From NCBI RefSeq assembly GCF_008831285.2, contig NC_045146.1:17973149-18037148 (forward strand): a stretch of DNA of 64,000 nt. Direction: 5' to 3'. The translations under genes and the position numbers were made by a program. The DNA is from Nymphaea colorata (lineage: Eukaryota > Streptophyta > Magnoliopsida > Nymphaeales > Nymphaeaceae). The notes under the pieces were generated by a model that searched no databases, was not told the DNA's origin, and worked only from the letters and a program-made list of their open reading frames with translations. Shown here piece by piece: positions 1-11,241 of the stretch. Position 1 is the stretch's first letter. The number at the start of each line of letters is the position of its first letter.

Positions 1-94
1 CGAGGCAAGTTGTTTCTGCATCAAAAGTTAATCATGCCCCTTTTCTTGTGTGGATTTTCTCGTCAATGATATGATTCAATGTTTGGATGGACAG

Positions 95-178
95 GTTACA
101 CCAAAAGCAATTCGCATGAGGAAGAGATATCTTGATGCTAACAAGAGAAAAGCAATGCGAAATAAGCCCAAAGATTAG
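95..178 (+). CDS. TypA/BipA-like translational GTPase, last exon only
   Basis: An AG acceptor at 93-94 is followed by 27 codons and a TAG stop. The peptide starts VTPKAIRMRKRYLD and ends in a Lys/Arg-rich tail (KPKD). This matches the C-terminal end of TypA/BipA family ribosome-associated GTPases, where a segment of the form EVTP-x-x-IR-x-RKR-x-LD is conserved just before the stop. Plants have organellar members of this family that act in plastid or mitochondrial translation and stress tolerance. Only the last exon is inside the window; the GTPase domain would lie upstream, so the assignment rests on this short motif. Bases 1-94 would be the preceding intron, and the 3' UTR probably extends a few hundred bases past the stop. 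Reasonable but not certain. Confidence 0.6.
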   Translation, partial: VTPKAIRMRKRYLDANKRKAMRNKPKD

Positions 179-2007
179 AAACATCCGCAAATTCTAAAAC
201 CCACTTTTGCTTGTACTACAAGGCAATTGAAGCTAGGTTTTCATTATTGTAACGTTTCTATTGCTTCTAAGCAAGTTCCGGGAAATCTTGCGGGAATAAT
301 ACAGTCAAGCGAAAGGCATCCATTTTTTTTTGTAATTATAGAAATAGATGAGAGGTAAGGAGAAGTTGTAAGTTAAAGCGGCAGCATTCTATTTATCCTA
401 GTTTGCCATGAGCACACGTTTGGTGCTTGACTGAGCTGCGGTGTCATGCAAATTTCACAATGATATTAGTGGCAATAATGCATTTGCTGGATAAAAAGAG
501 GGCTTCTATTCTATTCCAACAGGTGTTGGTTTATCATGCATGCTTCCAGAAAGGAAAAGTTTTTTTCTAGAAATTGTTCCGACATAGACCTGCTGGAGAA
601 TCTTTAAGAAATTATTCACTACTCAGAAACCTACCTCTGGTCTACAATGTTTATTGTTCAGGAACCTGGACTAGCCTTGGAGACGGGCCGTTGATGGCCA
701 CGAACTCCTTGCGCTCTGGAGGATTCTTTTTGTCAAACGGGACATATTGAAAGAGCACGGCACAATAGGCTCTTTAGGCAATGCCATTCTCTTCTTCAGG
801 GTTTTCCATCTTATCTGGTTTAATTTTAGCTCTTCTTTTGTTTGTGTCTTGTTTGGGTTCGTCGTCTTTTGTGTGTTTCATGGGCCTCTTTAATGGTTCT
901 TTTGAAGCTAGAGAAGGATTTTACTTGCTGCAAATTTCTGTACCGGAGGTTTTCTTCTCCAATTTATTACCTAGAAAACTATACTTGAGTCAAAAGGCCG
1001 CACGCCCAAGGCCGTGGCTAGTATCCCCACCCTGGCTGTTATGGACTCCCATAAAACTGCATAACTGTGGCTAGAGAACTCTTCCTGTCTGACAGCTGAG
1101 GCTCGACTCCACCATGTCAACCCTTCAGCCTTTTTGGTGATCAAAACTGCTTTTCATAAGAGAGATCTAGCCATACTGGTTTAATCTGCTTGCCTCCCCC
1201 AACAATGTGAAGTTCGAAGTGAAGGCCTTTTGAACTTTAGTAACTTTGAGGGGTGTGTGCACAGCAGTGCTCTGTATAACAAGAGAGTACAGTGAGAGAA
1301 GAACCTACGACCAGCAGCTTACTGGCAAGGGCTGAACTCAGCAATGGGATGAATTTGGCTGCACGGTATACCGACTATGTGTATAGTCTTGCATGTGCTA
1401 GTGGTAGTGCACGTTCAAAACTACCTTTACGGTCTCTAGGATATTGGATATATATCACTGACAAATTGGAATTCATTGGAACATCAAAGCAATGTTCATT
1501 GTAATAGATACTGCAATATGACTCGAAACCATCAAATTGAATGGTTTGCAGTTGTTCTAGAAGTCATTTTCTTCGAACTGTTTATTTACAATTTCTTAGT
1601 TTTGAACTAGTTCACGATGTAAGGGCATCAACTTAAGCAGGGTGTGATTTATTGCTTTTCGCTTGGTTAATAAAGGTCTGTAGAGTTGATATTAGTGTAA
1701 GGACCCCCCAGTGCACATCCAAAAAGTCCATCCATGCAATACTGCTTAGAAATCGAATTATCTATGACTGAGCATTTTTTTCCTTTCCACCGACTATATT
1801 GAAGGTGCAGTTTGTTGACTGACCAAGTTTAATCGGTTGATAAAGTTATATAATTATTTTTTCTTTTGCGGATGAATGTGAAGTCCAGTATCATATCATG
1901 CTTCCAGAACTGTCTTGCATACACAAGCATAGGGAAAGGTTACAGACTTTAGAGATTGCAATAGAAAAATTTATTGAAGGATGAAAAGGAGAGGAGATTC
2001 AACATCT
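179..2007. other. Spacer between TypA-like gene and GDSL array
   Basis: AT-rich DNA holding the 3' UTR of the TypA-like gene and the downstream region of the first GDSL gene. Apart from the exon-like fragment at 651-767 I see no coding signal, RNA gene or clear transposon. The short open frames here show no family motif. Confidence 0.6.
651..767 (-). other. Unassigned exon-like coding fragment
   Basis: The minus strand has an open stretch of about 39 codons ending in TAA at 651-653. Its composition looks protein-like: a hydrophobic LFQYVPF segment, then charged KKNPPERKEF, then a tail ending in PEQ. An in-frame stop lies just upstream, and I see no good polypyrimidine tract or acceptor there. 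It could be a terminal exon of a gene on the minus strand, a decayed gene fragment, or chance. I do not recognise the family. Confidence 0.2.
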
Positions 2008-4225
2008 TTACAGCAAGATTTTGTAGACTTCTTTTATGGCTTCTATTGCTATGACGCGATACATGCTCTCAGTTGGATGCACTGCATCCCAGAAGACATA
2101 CTTAGATGGCTGGCTGCATGTGCTCAACCCCCTGCAAGTCGTCCCAAACTCCATCACACCACTCCCACAGCAGCCCTTTGATGATACTGAGAAACCTGGA
2201 GAATGGAACCATTTTGTTCAAAATATCCGTCGGTCATTCAATAGAAGAACTAAAGTAAACAATGTCGGGAAAGAAACCTTTCTTTTCTTCCAATCAATCC
2301 ACAGGTCATTCCAAAGAAGATTTATCAAGGGAACATAGTTTAGCAGTAAATGAAAATGTTACAGGAAGCTATGCATGAAATGGTGATGGGGAGAAAGAGA
2401 GAGATGGTGATGGTGGTCGTGGTGGAAGCACAAAGGTAATTTGCTTACCGTATCTGGTGGGGCTCTCCACAGCACGTAGAAGGACAGTATAGGCATCAAC
2501 AAAAGCTCCTCTCACATGATCACTCAGCCATTGATCTACGGTAGCAAGCTTGGCTTTTATCTTGGAGTTGAATTCCATCACCACCTCGTTGATTTCAGCA
2601 ACGCACTTGCTCCTTCCATACAGGGCTCTCACCAGGGGCATGCACCCCAAAGGAGGCACTGCGACCACTGCAAATCGTTCTCCTCCTAATCGATGGATCT
2701 CCTGTAATCAGATAAATTAACATGACAGGAAATGCAACCTTAGCTTCTTCCATGACGTGAGAAATCCCATGAAATGAAACAATATTAGTTTCAGAAGGGT
2801 GCTGCATCAACTGTGTAACGTAGTCCAGGTCGCCACAGAACGCGGTGTTCGTGTAAGGCCAAAAAAAATACGTTCTCAGTGTTCCATGTTTGAGACAAGG
2901 ACTCACGGCGAACTCACGGTAACACAACGTGTTCCCATGCTCCGAACATGAAAGATTGTGTTGTGTGCACACAACAAGTAATGCACGAAAGAGGGTTGGG
3001 GACATTTTTTGAATTTTTTTTATTACAGTAAGTGGACATTTTAGCTTTTTTTTTTTTACTTTCTCACAATTCTCTTTTATCCTTTTAAAAAGTTCTATTT
3101 TCATAAGGGTATTGTGGTCATTGCACACCTATATGCACAGTTTTGTGTGCAACTAACCAGCTTCCAGGAGATGAACGCAGTAACATTTACTGTACCAAAC
3201 AAAATCAATGCCGTGCCCAAAAGACTTTGTCTGTGAACCAAGTACTACAATCTTATTTTGTGTTCAATGGTTGATGGATTCATCACGGTTGCTTATATTT
3301 CGGGTAAGCAGAATGCTAACAACCCACTAGACTTCTCATTCCACCTGCTGGTATACTCTTTAACTTGAATATTGCGATAATGTTTTTAATGATAGGAAAA
3401 TAACAATTATAAGGCGATACACCTTGTCCGTACGTACCTCCAACCAGTTATGCTATGGCTCATTGAGGAACACATATTGAGGAACACATATGTACACAAT
3501 CTAAAGCAGTCAAATTGCCTAAGACAAAAAACCATATATACAAATTGCATCAGACTGACGAAGAAAAACGACCGATAAAATGGGTTTTGGTTCTTTTGAA
3601 TGCGTTGCAGTTTAGAGGAAAGGGTTATTGGCGACGAGGGAGAGTGTCCCAACAAATAAAAATTACGATCGACTCTGAGTGCCGAGAATTTGACCTGGAT
3701 GTCTCTGGCCATGCATTCAACCAGGAAATCGGTGTACCGGTCGACCGAGAACTGCTTTCTGCGATCAGGGTTGAGGAAGTAGTTCTCGATGAAGTCGTTG
3801 GTCCCTGAACTCAAGACGGCTATGGAATTCTTTATCACCTGCTGTGCCCTCGTCTCTCCGACCACCCTCCTTAGCTGCACGATATAGTGCCTCAGATATT
3901 GTATTTGCATCCGTATGGGCAGCACATCCTGGTAGAATACATCAAATCTCCCACATCATGCATTGCCTAAACTTATATACATATACGCACATAAATTTAT
4001 ATAAATCTACATACATATATACACAAAGAGAGGAAGAGAGAGAGAGAGACATACATGGAGATTAGCTGTGAGGTCATCATAACCGGAGGCAGCAGAGGCA
4101 AAACTGAATCCATGCAAGAATTCTTGTTTGGTGAGGTTATGCCGTAGGAATGCGGGGATTGCATCTCCAAGACCAAGTGCCTCAGCTGCAGTATATAACA
4201 CATCATGTTCCTTATCATACTCGCT

Positions 4226-4274
<49 letters not shown>

Positions 4275-6899
4275 ATCTATACACCAGCAGGTCTATACAG
4301 TGGCCTGCTATCAAACATTACTGTCAACATATTCCATTATTTGATGTATGGTGATGATGATGAACAACTTTTACAGTGGTGGACCAACCACGTGTAATTG
4401 GAAGCTGGGTGGAATTAAGGAGGGGGTGGTGGTGGTGATGATGGGAGAATATGAAGAGCATTTACCCTCCGTGCTACATGGCAATGGCTGATTACTTGAA
4501 CCTGCTGCCCGCCCCTCCACCACCCAACATTGTTTTGACTTTCAAGTGGCTGCTAAGCTTCATTTATCAGTGGTGCCATTAATGAGATAATGAAGTCACA
4601 CCAAAGCCTTCTATGATCGTATTTTTTTTCTTTCTCTTATTTTTTTCTCTCTAATATATATATATATATATGAAAAATTAAATGGCGACTCTAGCTTTTT
4701 AGAGTCCTTCAGCAATTTAATGTGAATGTCTGGTCCAATATAATGAATCATTACGAGAAAAAAAAAAAAAAAGAAGGCGATGGACATTTTCATAATATTA
4801 GTTTACACCTTTTTTTTCTTCTTGTTATTCTCTTAATTATCTATGTGCTTTCATGGATTAGATAGTGGTTGAGTGACTCATATATATAAAGTGTAGGTTA
4901 ATTTTTTGTCCATTGAAAAGACTAAGAAATTTGACGAAAAATAGAAGGACAAGGAGAAATTTAAGTTATAAGAACTATGCCGAAAACACACACAAACAAA
5001 GAGAGAGAGAGAGAGAGATCTTGAGGTATCTTCATAAGCAAGATACAGCTAGGAGATAGGAATGTCACGCTAAGTTCTTGACTAACCTCAATAAGTTTTC
5101 AACTTAGTTTGGCTATTAGCAGAGCATGGCAGGACATGCAGGCCTTTGAATAAAAAACTAGGAGGATGTACATAGAAAACATAAGTGGCTAAGTTCTTGA
5201 CTAACCCCAATAATTCTTCGACTTAGTTTGGCTATTAGCAGAGAATGGCAGGACATGCAGGCCTTTGAATAAAAACTAAGAGGATGTACATAGAAAACAT
5301 AAGTGGCTAAGTTCTTGACTAACCCCAATGTATTTTTGACTTAGATTGGCTATTAGCAGAGAATGGCAGGACATGCAGGCCTTTGAATAAAAACTAAGGA
5401 GGATGTACGTAGAAAACATAAGTGGCTCATTACCTGATTTTAACATCACAATGGATTTAGAAAAACTGCGGATGCTAAAGTTTCGTTTTAACATCGACAT
5501 TCTTAACAAGAACAGTCCTTAGAAAAAAATTAGATTAATTTACTTCGAATGAACAGTATATGAAAAAGCTTATGTAACACTTGCGCATGTCTGTACGTGT
5601 ACATATCTTTTCAATAAGCTGACTACTCTACAATGAATTGAAATAGTGCAGAGCTCGAATGTCTGTAAATGGCGGAATTCACTGCATGAAATTTGTCCAA
5701 AAGTCATGGAAAAGACAACAGCTTCAACGAAGGGAAGAGAGAGAAAAACGAAAAATATCTTTAATGATCATCATGCATGCACTGCGGAGCTCGGTACGGT
5801 ACTGGTCGATGGAGAACCAACATCAATGATACATTGAGCTACTCGCATTTTCTCATATGAAAACAACATAGGACTGTTTATATTAATGGCTAAAAATTAA
5901 AAAATTATCTTTAAAATTCATGGTGTTCTTAACAACTGTTCATTTTATATATATATATATATATATACCATTTGTGTGAGGGACAAAAGATATACGTCTG
6001 AAGTTTTTAGTAAAAACGTTTTTAAAATGTGAACGGTTTGTGTTTATAAATACTGTTTGAATATAAAATATGCCTCAGTTACTTATTTTTAAGAAAAACA
6101 TTGTTTTTTCTACTATTGAAAATTTGATGTCATAATAGCCGGCCATTTTTTATTATTATAAAAACATGTTGAACTTAAAAACATGATTAATTTAGCGTAT
6201 GATTCTCATCAAAATAATTTGAAGTTCATATAATACAAAAGAAAATGTTTTGGCAACCGACTTTTAGTAGTATAGTTATGGGCATGGGATCTCTATCTCC
6301 CTTCCTCTCTCTGTATATTTTTGTTTCCTTTGTATTTTGCTGACTTTTTTTGTGTTTCTTGCGACTTCTTGTCATTCAATTTTTTCAATGAATTTTCATT
6401 TCGTCGGTTTATATAAACTCGACATGACATTTGAGAAAACCAGTCACGAAGAAGACTAGGGAACTAACAAAAGAAAAGAAACGGAAACTGTCAAATCACG
6501 CCATTAAATCTGAATATCCGTTGGTTCCAGGAAACCAAACTGGTGAAACAAAAGGAGGGTAGTGTTGGTACCTATGAAGTCTGTGGTGAGTCTTCCATTG
6601 CTGAACCTTCCGGTGGGTCTGTGACCGGCGAAGTTGATGCCGTAAGGGAGGAAGTTGCTCTTGAAGGTGGTGTTTAGGACATTGTTGTTGCCGGGATCTA
6701 CGCTGGAGTCCCCAAACACGAGCAGGCAGCTGACGTTGGCTCGTCTTAACCTGGCCCTCAGCCATGAATCATGCACCAGTTCGGCCTTCGCTAAGGCGGC
6801 AAGCTCAGACGCGACCAAGGCCATTACCGTCACCGCCACGAAGGACGCCGTTGCTACCCCTCTCTGGCTCGTCATTTTCCTGGGCGTGGGCTCTGACAC
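2008..6899 (-). CDS. GDSL esterase/lipase, 5 exons (array member 1)
   Basis: Exons on the minus strand are 6572-6899, 4055-4185, 3695-3928, 2449-2701 and 2008-2195; the frame closes at 377 residues. The product should be a secreted serine hydrolase of the plant GDSL family (SGNH fold) acting on ester substrates outside the cell. Visible parts: a hydrophobic N-terminal signal-like region to about residue 39, block I FGDSSVDPGNNN with nucleophile Ser65, block II around FASAASGYDDLTA in exon 2, block III SSGTNDF with Asn197, the KGCCG-SG cysteine motif near 322, and block V WDAVHP with Asp352 and His355. All catalytic positions are present. Two in-frame ATGs lie eight codons apart (6899 and 6875); I chose the outer one because a TATA motif sits about 50 bases upstream. 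Exon 4 is 12 bases shorter than in its two neighbours. The 2.4-kb first intron carries a three-copy minisatellite and a MITE. Closest functional analogues are EXL/APG-type lipases; the substrate is unknown. Confidence 0.92.
4228..4272. repeat. (TA)n microsatellite
   Basis: About 22 TA units, followed by a few TATC units, in intron 1 of the first GDSL gene, about 40 bases upstream (in transcription sense) of exon 2. Confidence 0.95.
4620..4900. mobile_element. MITE-like repeat, copy 1 (intron 1 of GDSL gene 1)
   Basis: This stretch shares blocks with 25750-26020, including GCGATGGACATTTT, ATATTAGTTTACA and GGTTGAGTGA followed by TA-rich ends. The outer parts are inverted: TTAGAGTC near the left edge and GTTGAGTGACTCA near the right. 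It is short, AT-rich and non-coding, which fits a non-autonomous DNA transposon. The superfamily is not clear. Confidence 0.5.
5001..5020. repeat. (GA)n microsatellite
   Basis: About nine or ten GA units just upstream of the 119-base tandem repeat. Confidence 0.85.
5070..5426. repeat. Three-copy tandem repeat, 118-119-base unit
   Basis: Copies start at 5070, 5189 and 5307, each with CTAAGTTCTTGACTAACC. Each contains the blocks GGCTATTAGCAGAG, GGCAGGACATGCAGGCC and GATGTAC(A/G)TAGAAAACATAAGTGGCT. The copies differ by only a few substitutions and one-base indels, so the expansion is recent. It lies in intron 1 of the first GDSL gene. Confidence 0.95.
5945..5968. repeat. (TA)n microsatellite
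   Basis: Short TA tract in intron 1 of the first GDSL gene. Confidence 0.85.
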
Positions 6900-6948
6900 C
6901 TGCTCTGATAGAAGGGCTCTGCGTAGTAAGGTTCCCTGCCTTACTGCT

Positions 6949-6960
6949 CTTTATATAAAC
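6949..6960 (-). promoter_or_regulatory. TATA box of GDSL gene 1
   Basis: On the minus strand the sequence reads GTTTATATAAAG, a strong TATA motif about 50 bases upstream of the first ATG at 6899. This spacing implies a short leader and supports that start. Confidence 0.55.
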
Positions 6961-7609
6961 CGACGGCACGGTTGTTGAATGCAAGGGCTTCTTTGGTGTT
7001 GACTTACTTCTTTCTTTTTCAGTTTTTATGTGAATATTAATGACACTGTTTTCTTCTTTTCTCTCTCTCTCTCTGTCTCACTCTCGACTGAACCCATGTT
7101 GCGGGTGGTTGGCAAGGAGATTCAATAGTTGTTGTATTTTTCCTTTGGTTACTGAGAGTGCTTGTCGAGGTATCCATTCAGAGATATTTATGACATTGAT
7201 TCCCAGCTGGTTCAGTTGGAGGCATATCTTCATGGTGATGATGTTATAATCTTTCTTTTAGGTGGGAGATCTTTTATTGTTTCAGCTTTTGGAGAACTTT
7301 CAGGTTAAGTAAAACTGTTCAAGCATCGTTGGACCTTCTTACAGGTTGAAAGCTTACCAATGAAATATCAGGAAGCTTCTGTTTTTGTTGGTAAGACTGG
7401 ATGGTAACATTCAAGGCAATAGTCCGGTATGTCCTCCTCTTCTCGTCAGGACATCGTCTGGTGGGTCTCATAAAGAAGCTGGTTATGTGTATACAAGCGT
7501 GGAGTTGAGATTTTTTTATAAGTTGAATTATAGTTTTAAAATTTTGATGAAATATAATTTGTAAAGTCTTTATTGGTGACAATTCATAAGCACATGTCTA
7601 ATAAGGAAC

Positions 7610-7905
7610 TAGATTCGGGTAGGCCCGACACCTGAAACTTGGGCCCAGGTTTGACCTAACGATTAAAACTCGAGTCCAAGCTCAACCCGATTAAATTAAA
7701 AAAATATATTTTAATATAAAGTGTAACTAATGGTAATAAAATATTATATATATATAATAAATATTAAAAAATTATCAAGCCTATACAGGCTTATCGAGCT
7801 CATACGGGTTTATTGAGCTCACTTGGGCCGGCCCGATCAATTATGGAGCTAGTGCTCTTTTTTTGGGGTTTGGGTCTGAGCTGGGCTCGAGTAAGACAAA
7901 GTACC
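7610..7905. repeat. Dispersed CCCGA/AT-core repeat, copy 1
   Basis: GC-rich words (GGCCCGACAC, CTTGGGCCC, CTCAACCCGAT) flank an AT-rich core with ATTAAAAAAATAT and TAATGGTAATAAA. The same order of words is found at 30055-30240, and a looser version on the opposite strand at 14580-14880. It is non-coding and looks like part of a dispersed transposon-derived family. Confidence 0.6.
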
Positions 7906-9009
7906 GGGTGCCCACCAGTAACCTGTTCTTGTTAGGTGCCCAACTTTGCCATGAATCTTGCCCTTGCCGATGCATTATGCAACATTTCTTAATTTATGAA
8001 GAAATTAATAATATTTTAAGACATATTTCTTGGGCATAAAAATATGGATTTTCAATGTTCAAAATTCGATGCATTGTAAACTACTGATGGGGAGGGCGGT
8101 AAGGGAATTAATATTCACCCAAGCGCTGAAACGAAACTACTAGATATCCAATTTAGATTTAGATTTTTTTTTTTCAAAGCTCTAACTGTATAAATGAAAT
8201 CTATATGGATTGCAACACAAAAATAACTTAATGAATCAGATTACTTGGATGTATAAATAAGAATTTTAGCTTACAAAGCTTAAAATACTTTGCACATATA
8301 TCGGAATGTTTCAATACTCTTAAAATTTTGTCTACATATACTTCTAAAAGAAGTGTAATCTTGGTAGTTAGGTTAAGTTGATATTAAGCTTGGGCAAGAA
8401 CATGTTACTACCCACATGAAGAGAGAAAATAGGTGCTTCACCGCCGCTTTGTAATTCTGAGCTCACAGACAAATAACGGTAGAAAAAGACTTTAGCTTGG
8501 GAAACATGGCAATTTAGAGTTCAGGTTTTGTCTCCAATAGTTTAGGTGGATCTTGGCTCTTTAAGCTTGGGATCCAAACGTCATTTCTTTTAAACTCACC
8601 TACCAACATACACTCTTTCCAAGCCTTGGATTTGTTTTTATTTTTATTTATTTTTTTCTATCAAGCAAATAACAAGTTCACTGTGTAGCCCAAGAGGAGC
8701 TTGAGATCCACTTTGTTTTCTGTTTGTCTCTGTTGTTAGTATCAGCCGGGTCGGCTTGAATTGGCATGTACATTTCATATTGGCTATCCCCTTATAAAAT
8801 TATTGGCTCATGTTTCTCTTTTCTGTTGTTTACTTAATGTGAATTAGTTTTTGTTTATCTTTTCAATACAAAAAGATGGGGTTTTGTGCCACCAAGCGAG
8901 TCACAAAGTCTCTTGACCCGAATGCCGTTTCCTTGAGCAAGGATTGGAATACAAAAATAGAACTGATCAGCAAACACATTTTCTATATAAGCAATCCGGC
9001 GCAGAGGGA

Positions 9010-9190
9010 AGGGGACCCAGCAGGGGACAATGGCCCCCCACAATTTTGGGAAAAAAATTGTAGTTATATTTTGGAAAATGTTTAATTTGGCCCCTGTAAA
9101 AATTTTGAAAAATAATGTTTGATTCCCATACAACTTTCGAAAATAATACTGGGGCCCCAAACTTCACACCTCTATGCAACTCTATAAAGT
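9010..9190. repeat. Dispersed GGCCCC/AATTTTGAAAA repeat, copy 1
   Basis: Words such as AATGGCCCCCCACAATTTTGGG, TTTGGCCCCTGTAAAAATTTTG and GGGGCCCCAAAC alternate with A/T runs. Related stretches occur at 53140-53300 and 60580-60735. Non-coding transposon-derived DNA of unknown family. Confidence 0.5.
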
Positions 9191-11241
9191 AATATTTTTC
9201 CTTTCTCATTGGGAGTAGTGAGACGCGCAGAAATGTATCAAGCTCGAGAATGACAGATGAGACTTAGGTCAACAGTTTTTAATTGAGCACCAGAAGTCTC
9301 CGTTTCCCATATATTCAGAGGTGCCTGTGGCTGTACTTCTTAACTTGATGTTGGCAGCAGCACCAGTTTTTACTCTAGCTACAAATGTGCCAATTCATAT
9401 TAACCTAGATCCTTCTCTATGAGCACCGGCATAATGGCTTGTGAAAGAAATGGGGCAGGCCAGGCCAGGCCAATACCAATCTTTGCCAATTATTTTATTT
9501 AGGGAATTTTAATCATTTTAATTATTTCATTTTCCTCTAATACAAATGTTAGTTAATAGTCCAAGTTTGGCCTGGTTTTCTATACCATATTTATAAACAA
9601 TCTGTATCACATTGTAAGAAAGTTCACTTCAAGTGCCTGCGTGAGCCAGACGATTACAACCCACCACTTAGGAATGAGCCCAAAGGCCCCTTCTCTCCCA
9701 CCTCTATAGCCTTCACCTGCATCGGTGTCAGTAATAGCAACTCTGTACCCTTCAACTTAGATAACATACCATGTATGCAAAGACATAATGCCTACTAACT
9801 AGAGACAACCAACTTCCTGCGCCATAATTCAACCAGTTATGCTATGTCCTTTGAGGCAGTTCACTCTAATGTCGATATTAACAACATTAATCATCCTTTA
9901 AGGTGATTGACTAGCTCGGACATGCATACTGGAGATGAAAGGGAGGTCGCATTAGGTGGGCGTTGTTGGCGATGTTGTTGCCTTTCTTCTTTTTCCTTTT
10001 TCTGCGGGGAGTCTGGAAATGGGCAAGCTTCTAGGGAACAGATGACTGTTTAGTCTGAAAATTGGCGAAGAATAAATGAATGAAACAATGAATGGGTGGC
10101 AGCCTGAACCTTGAATAGTGTTCACGTTAATGGTGGGGGCTCTGCCCACTTTCGTGTCAGCTGAAGCCATAACTACCATTAATAAGCTAGGACATGTGAA
10201 GGGCCATCGCAGACCTGCCTCTGGCTTGATCCTTCCTGCAGCTGTTAGAGAGAGGCAGGAGTACTGCTGATCCATTCTTTCCATATGATATCAATGCTGC
10301 CTCAGCTTTCTTAACGTTCAGATTCTTTCATGTGATCCAAATGAATGCAGACCTTTCTCTCCCTAACCCTCGATCTCAGATGCTTGCATGGTTAATGGTG
10401 CATAGTAGAGTGAAAACTGAAGATAAGCTTCAAAGAGTTGGGTTTCACTTGGCCACAAGGATAACAATCTGTTGTACACTTATTCTGAAACTTCCCAGTT
10501 ATGCAAGATGTCTACAGAAATACTTGGAGGCAACCTTTAGTGACTGTTCAGATTGAGTCTTTCACCTGTGATGTTCTAATTAGGCCCTTAGAGCTTAGTC
10601 TCTCCGAGCAAGCAAAGTGATTATGGAGGAGAATTATGGCTGGCAAGGAATGACGTGGTTTTTGAAGGTGCTCGACTGAATATAAGAAGGATCTGCTATG
10701 ACATTATGTTTGATGTCGGTTATGTTTCGCCGCCAGCAGTGGAGGTCCAGTGGAAGCCACTTTGAGGAGGCGATCAACTTTTGAGCGACCGGTGGTTTTT
10801 TCTGTCGTGTTACTGTTTTCTTTTGCAGTGTTTCACCACTTGTACTGGTTCATGGCCTCTCCGACAGTCTCTTGGGAGAGTTTTGGCAATGTTGAATTAG
10901 TCTCTCTCTCTCTCTCAAACTCAGAGGTTTGCTAACTTCATTGCTGAAAGAAGAGAATTGCACTATAACGTTAGCACGGACACAAAGATATACATTCTAC
11001 TTAAATGTCATTATTACATCTGTGCTGCAGAAATAGCAGTAGCATTGATATGTGGATTTTGGTGGATCCACAAGTTTTTTGGGTTTGGAATATCTGTAGC
11101 GATTGATTAATTTCTGTTGGGTGTGCACTCAATATGATCAACGGCAGCTTGGGAATAGTTGAGCTCCGAGTCGTTGGTATTTTCTACTGGAATTGAGATT
11201 CGAGGCGCCATTGGTTCGCTCTTGAAAGGAAAGAAAAAGAA

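Larger units (their letters stand above)
6961..11241. other. Spacer between GDSL genes 1 and 2
   Basis: No gene recognised. It holds the CCCGA repeat at 7610-7905, a CCCC/AATTTT-rich repeat at 9010-9190, and unassigned AT-rich DNA. Short open frames between 9950 and 10950 show no family motif. I found no relict GDSL exons here. Confidence 0.55.

Noticed and set aside
4611-4793. Open frames made of poly-Phe or Tyr-Ile repeats (also near 14300, 53400, 59450)
   Set aside because: Translations of (TA)n, (GA)n or poly-T tracts.
5070-5426. CRISPR-like spaced repeats
   Set aside because: The copies are contiguous 119-base tandem units with no variable spacers, in a eukaryotic intron.
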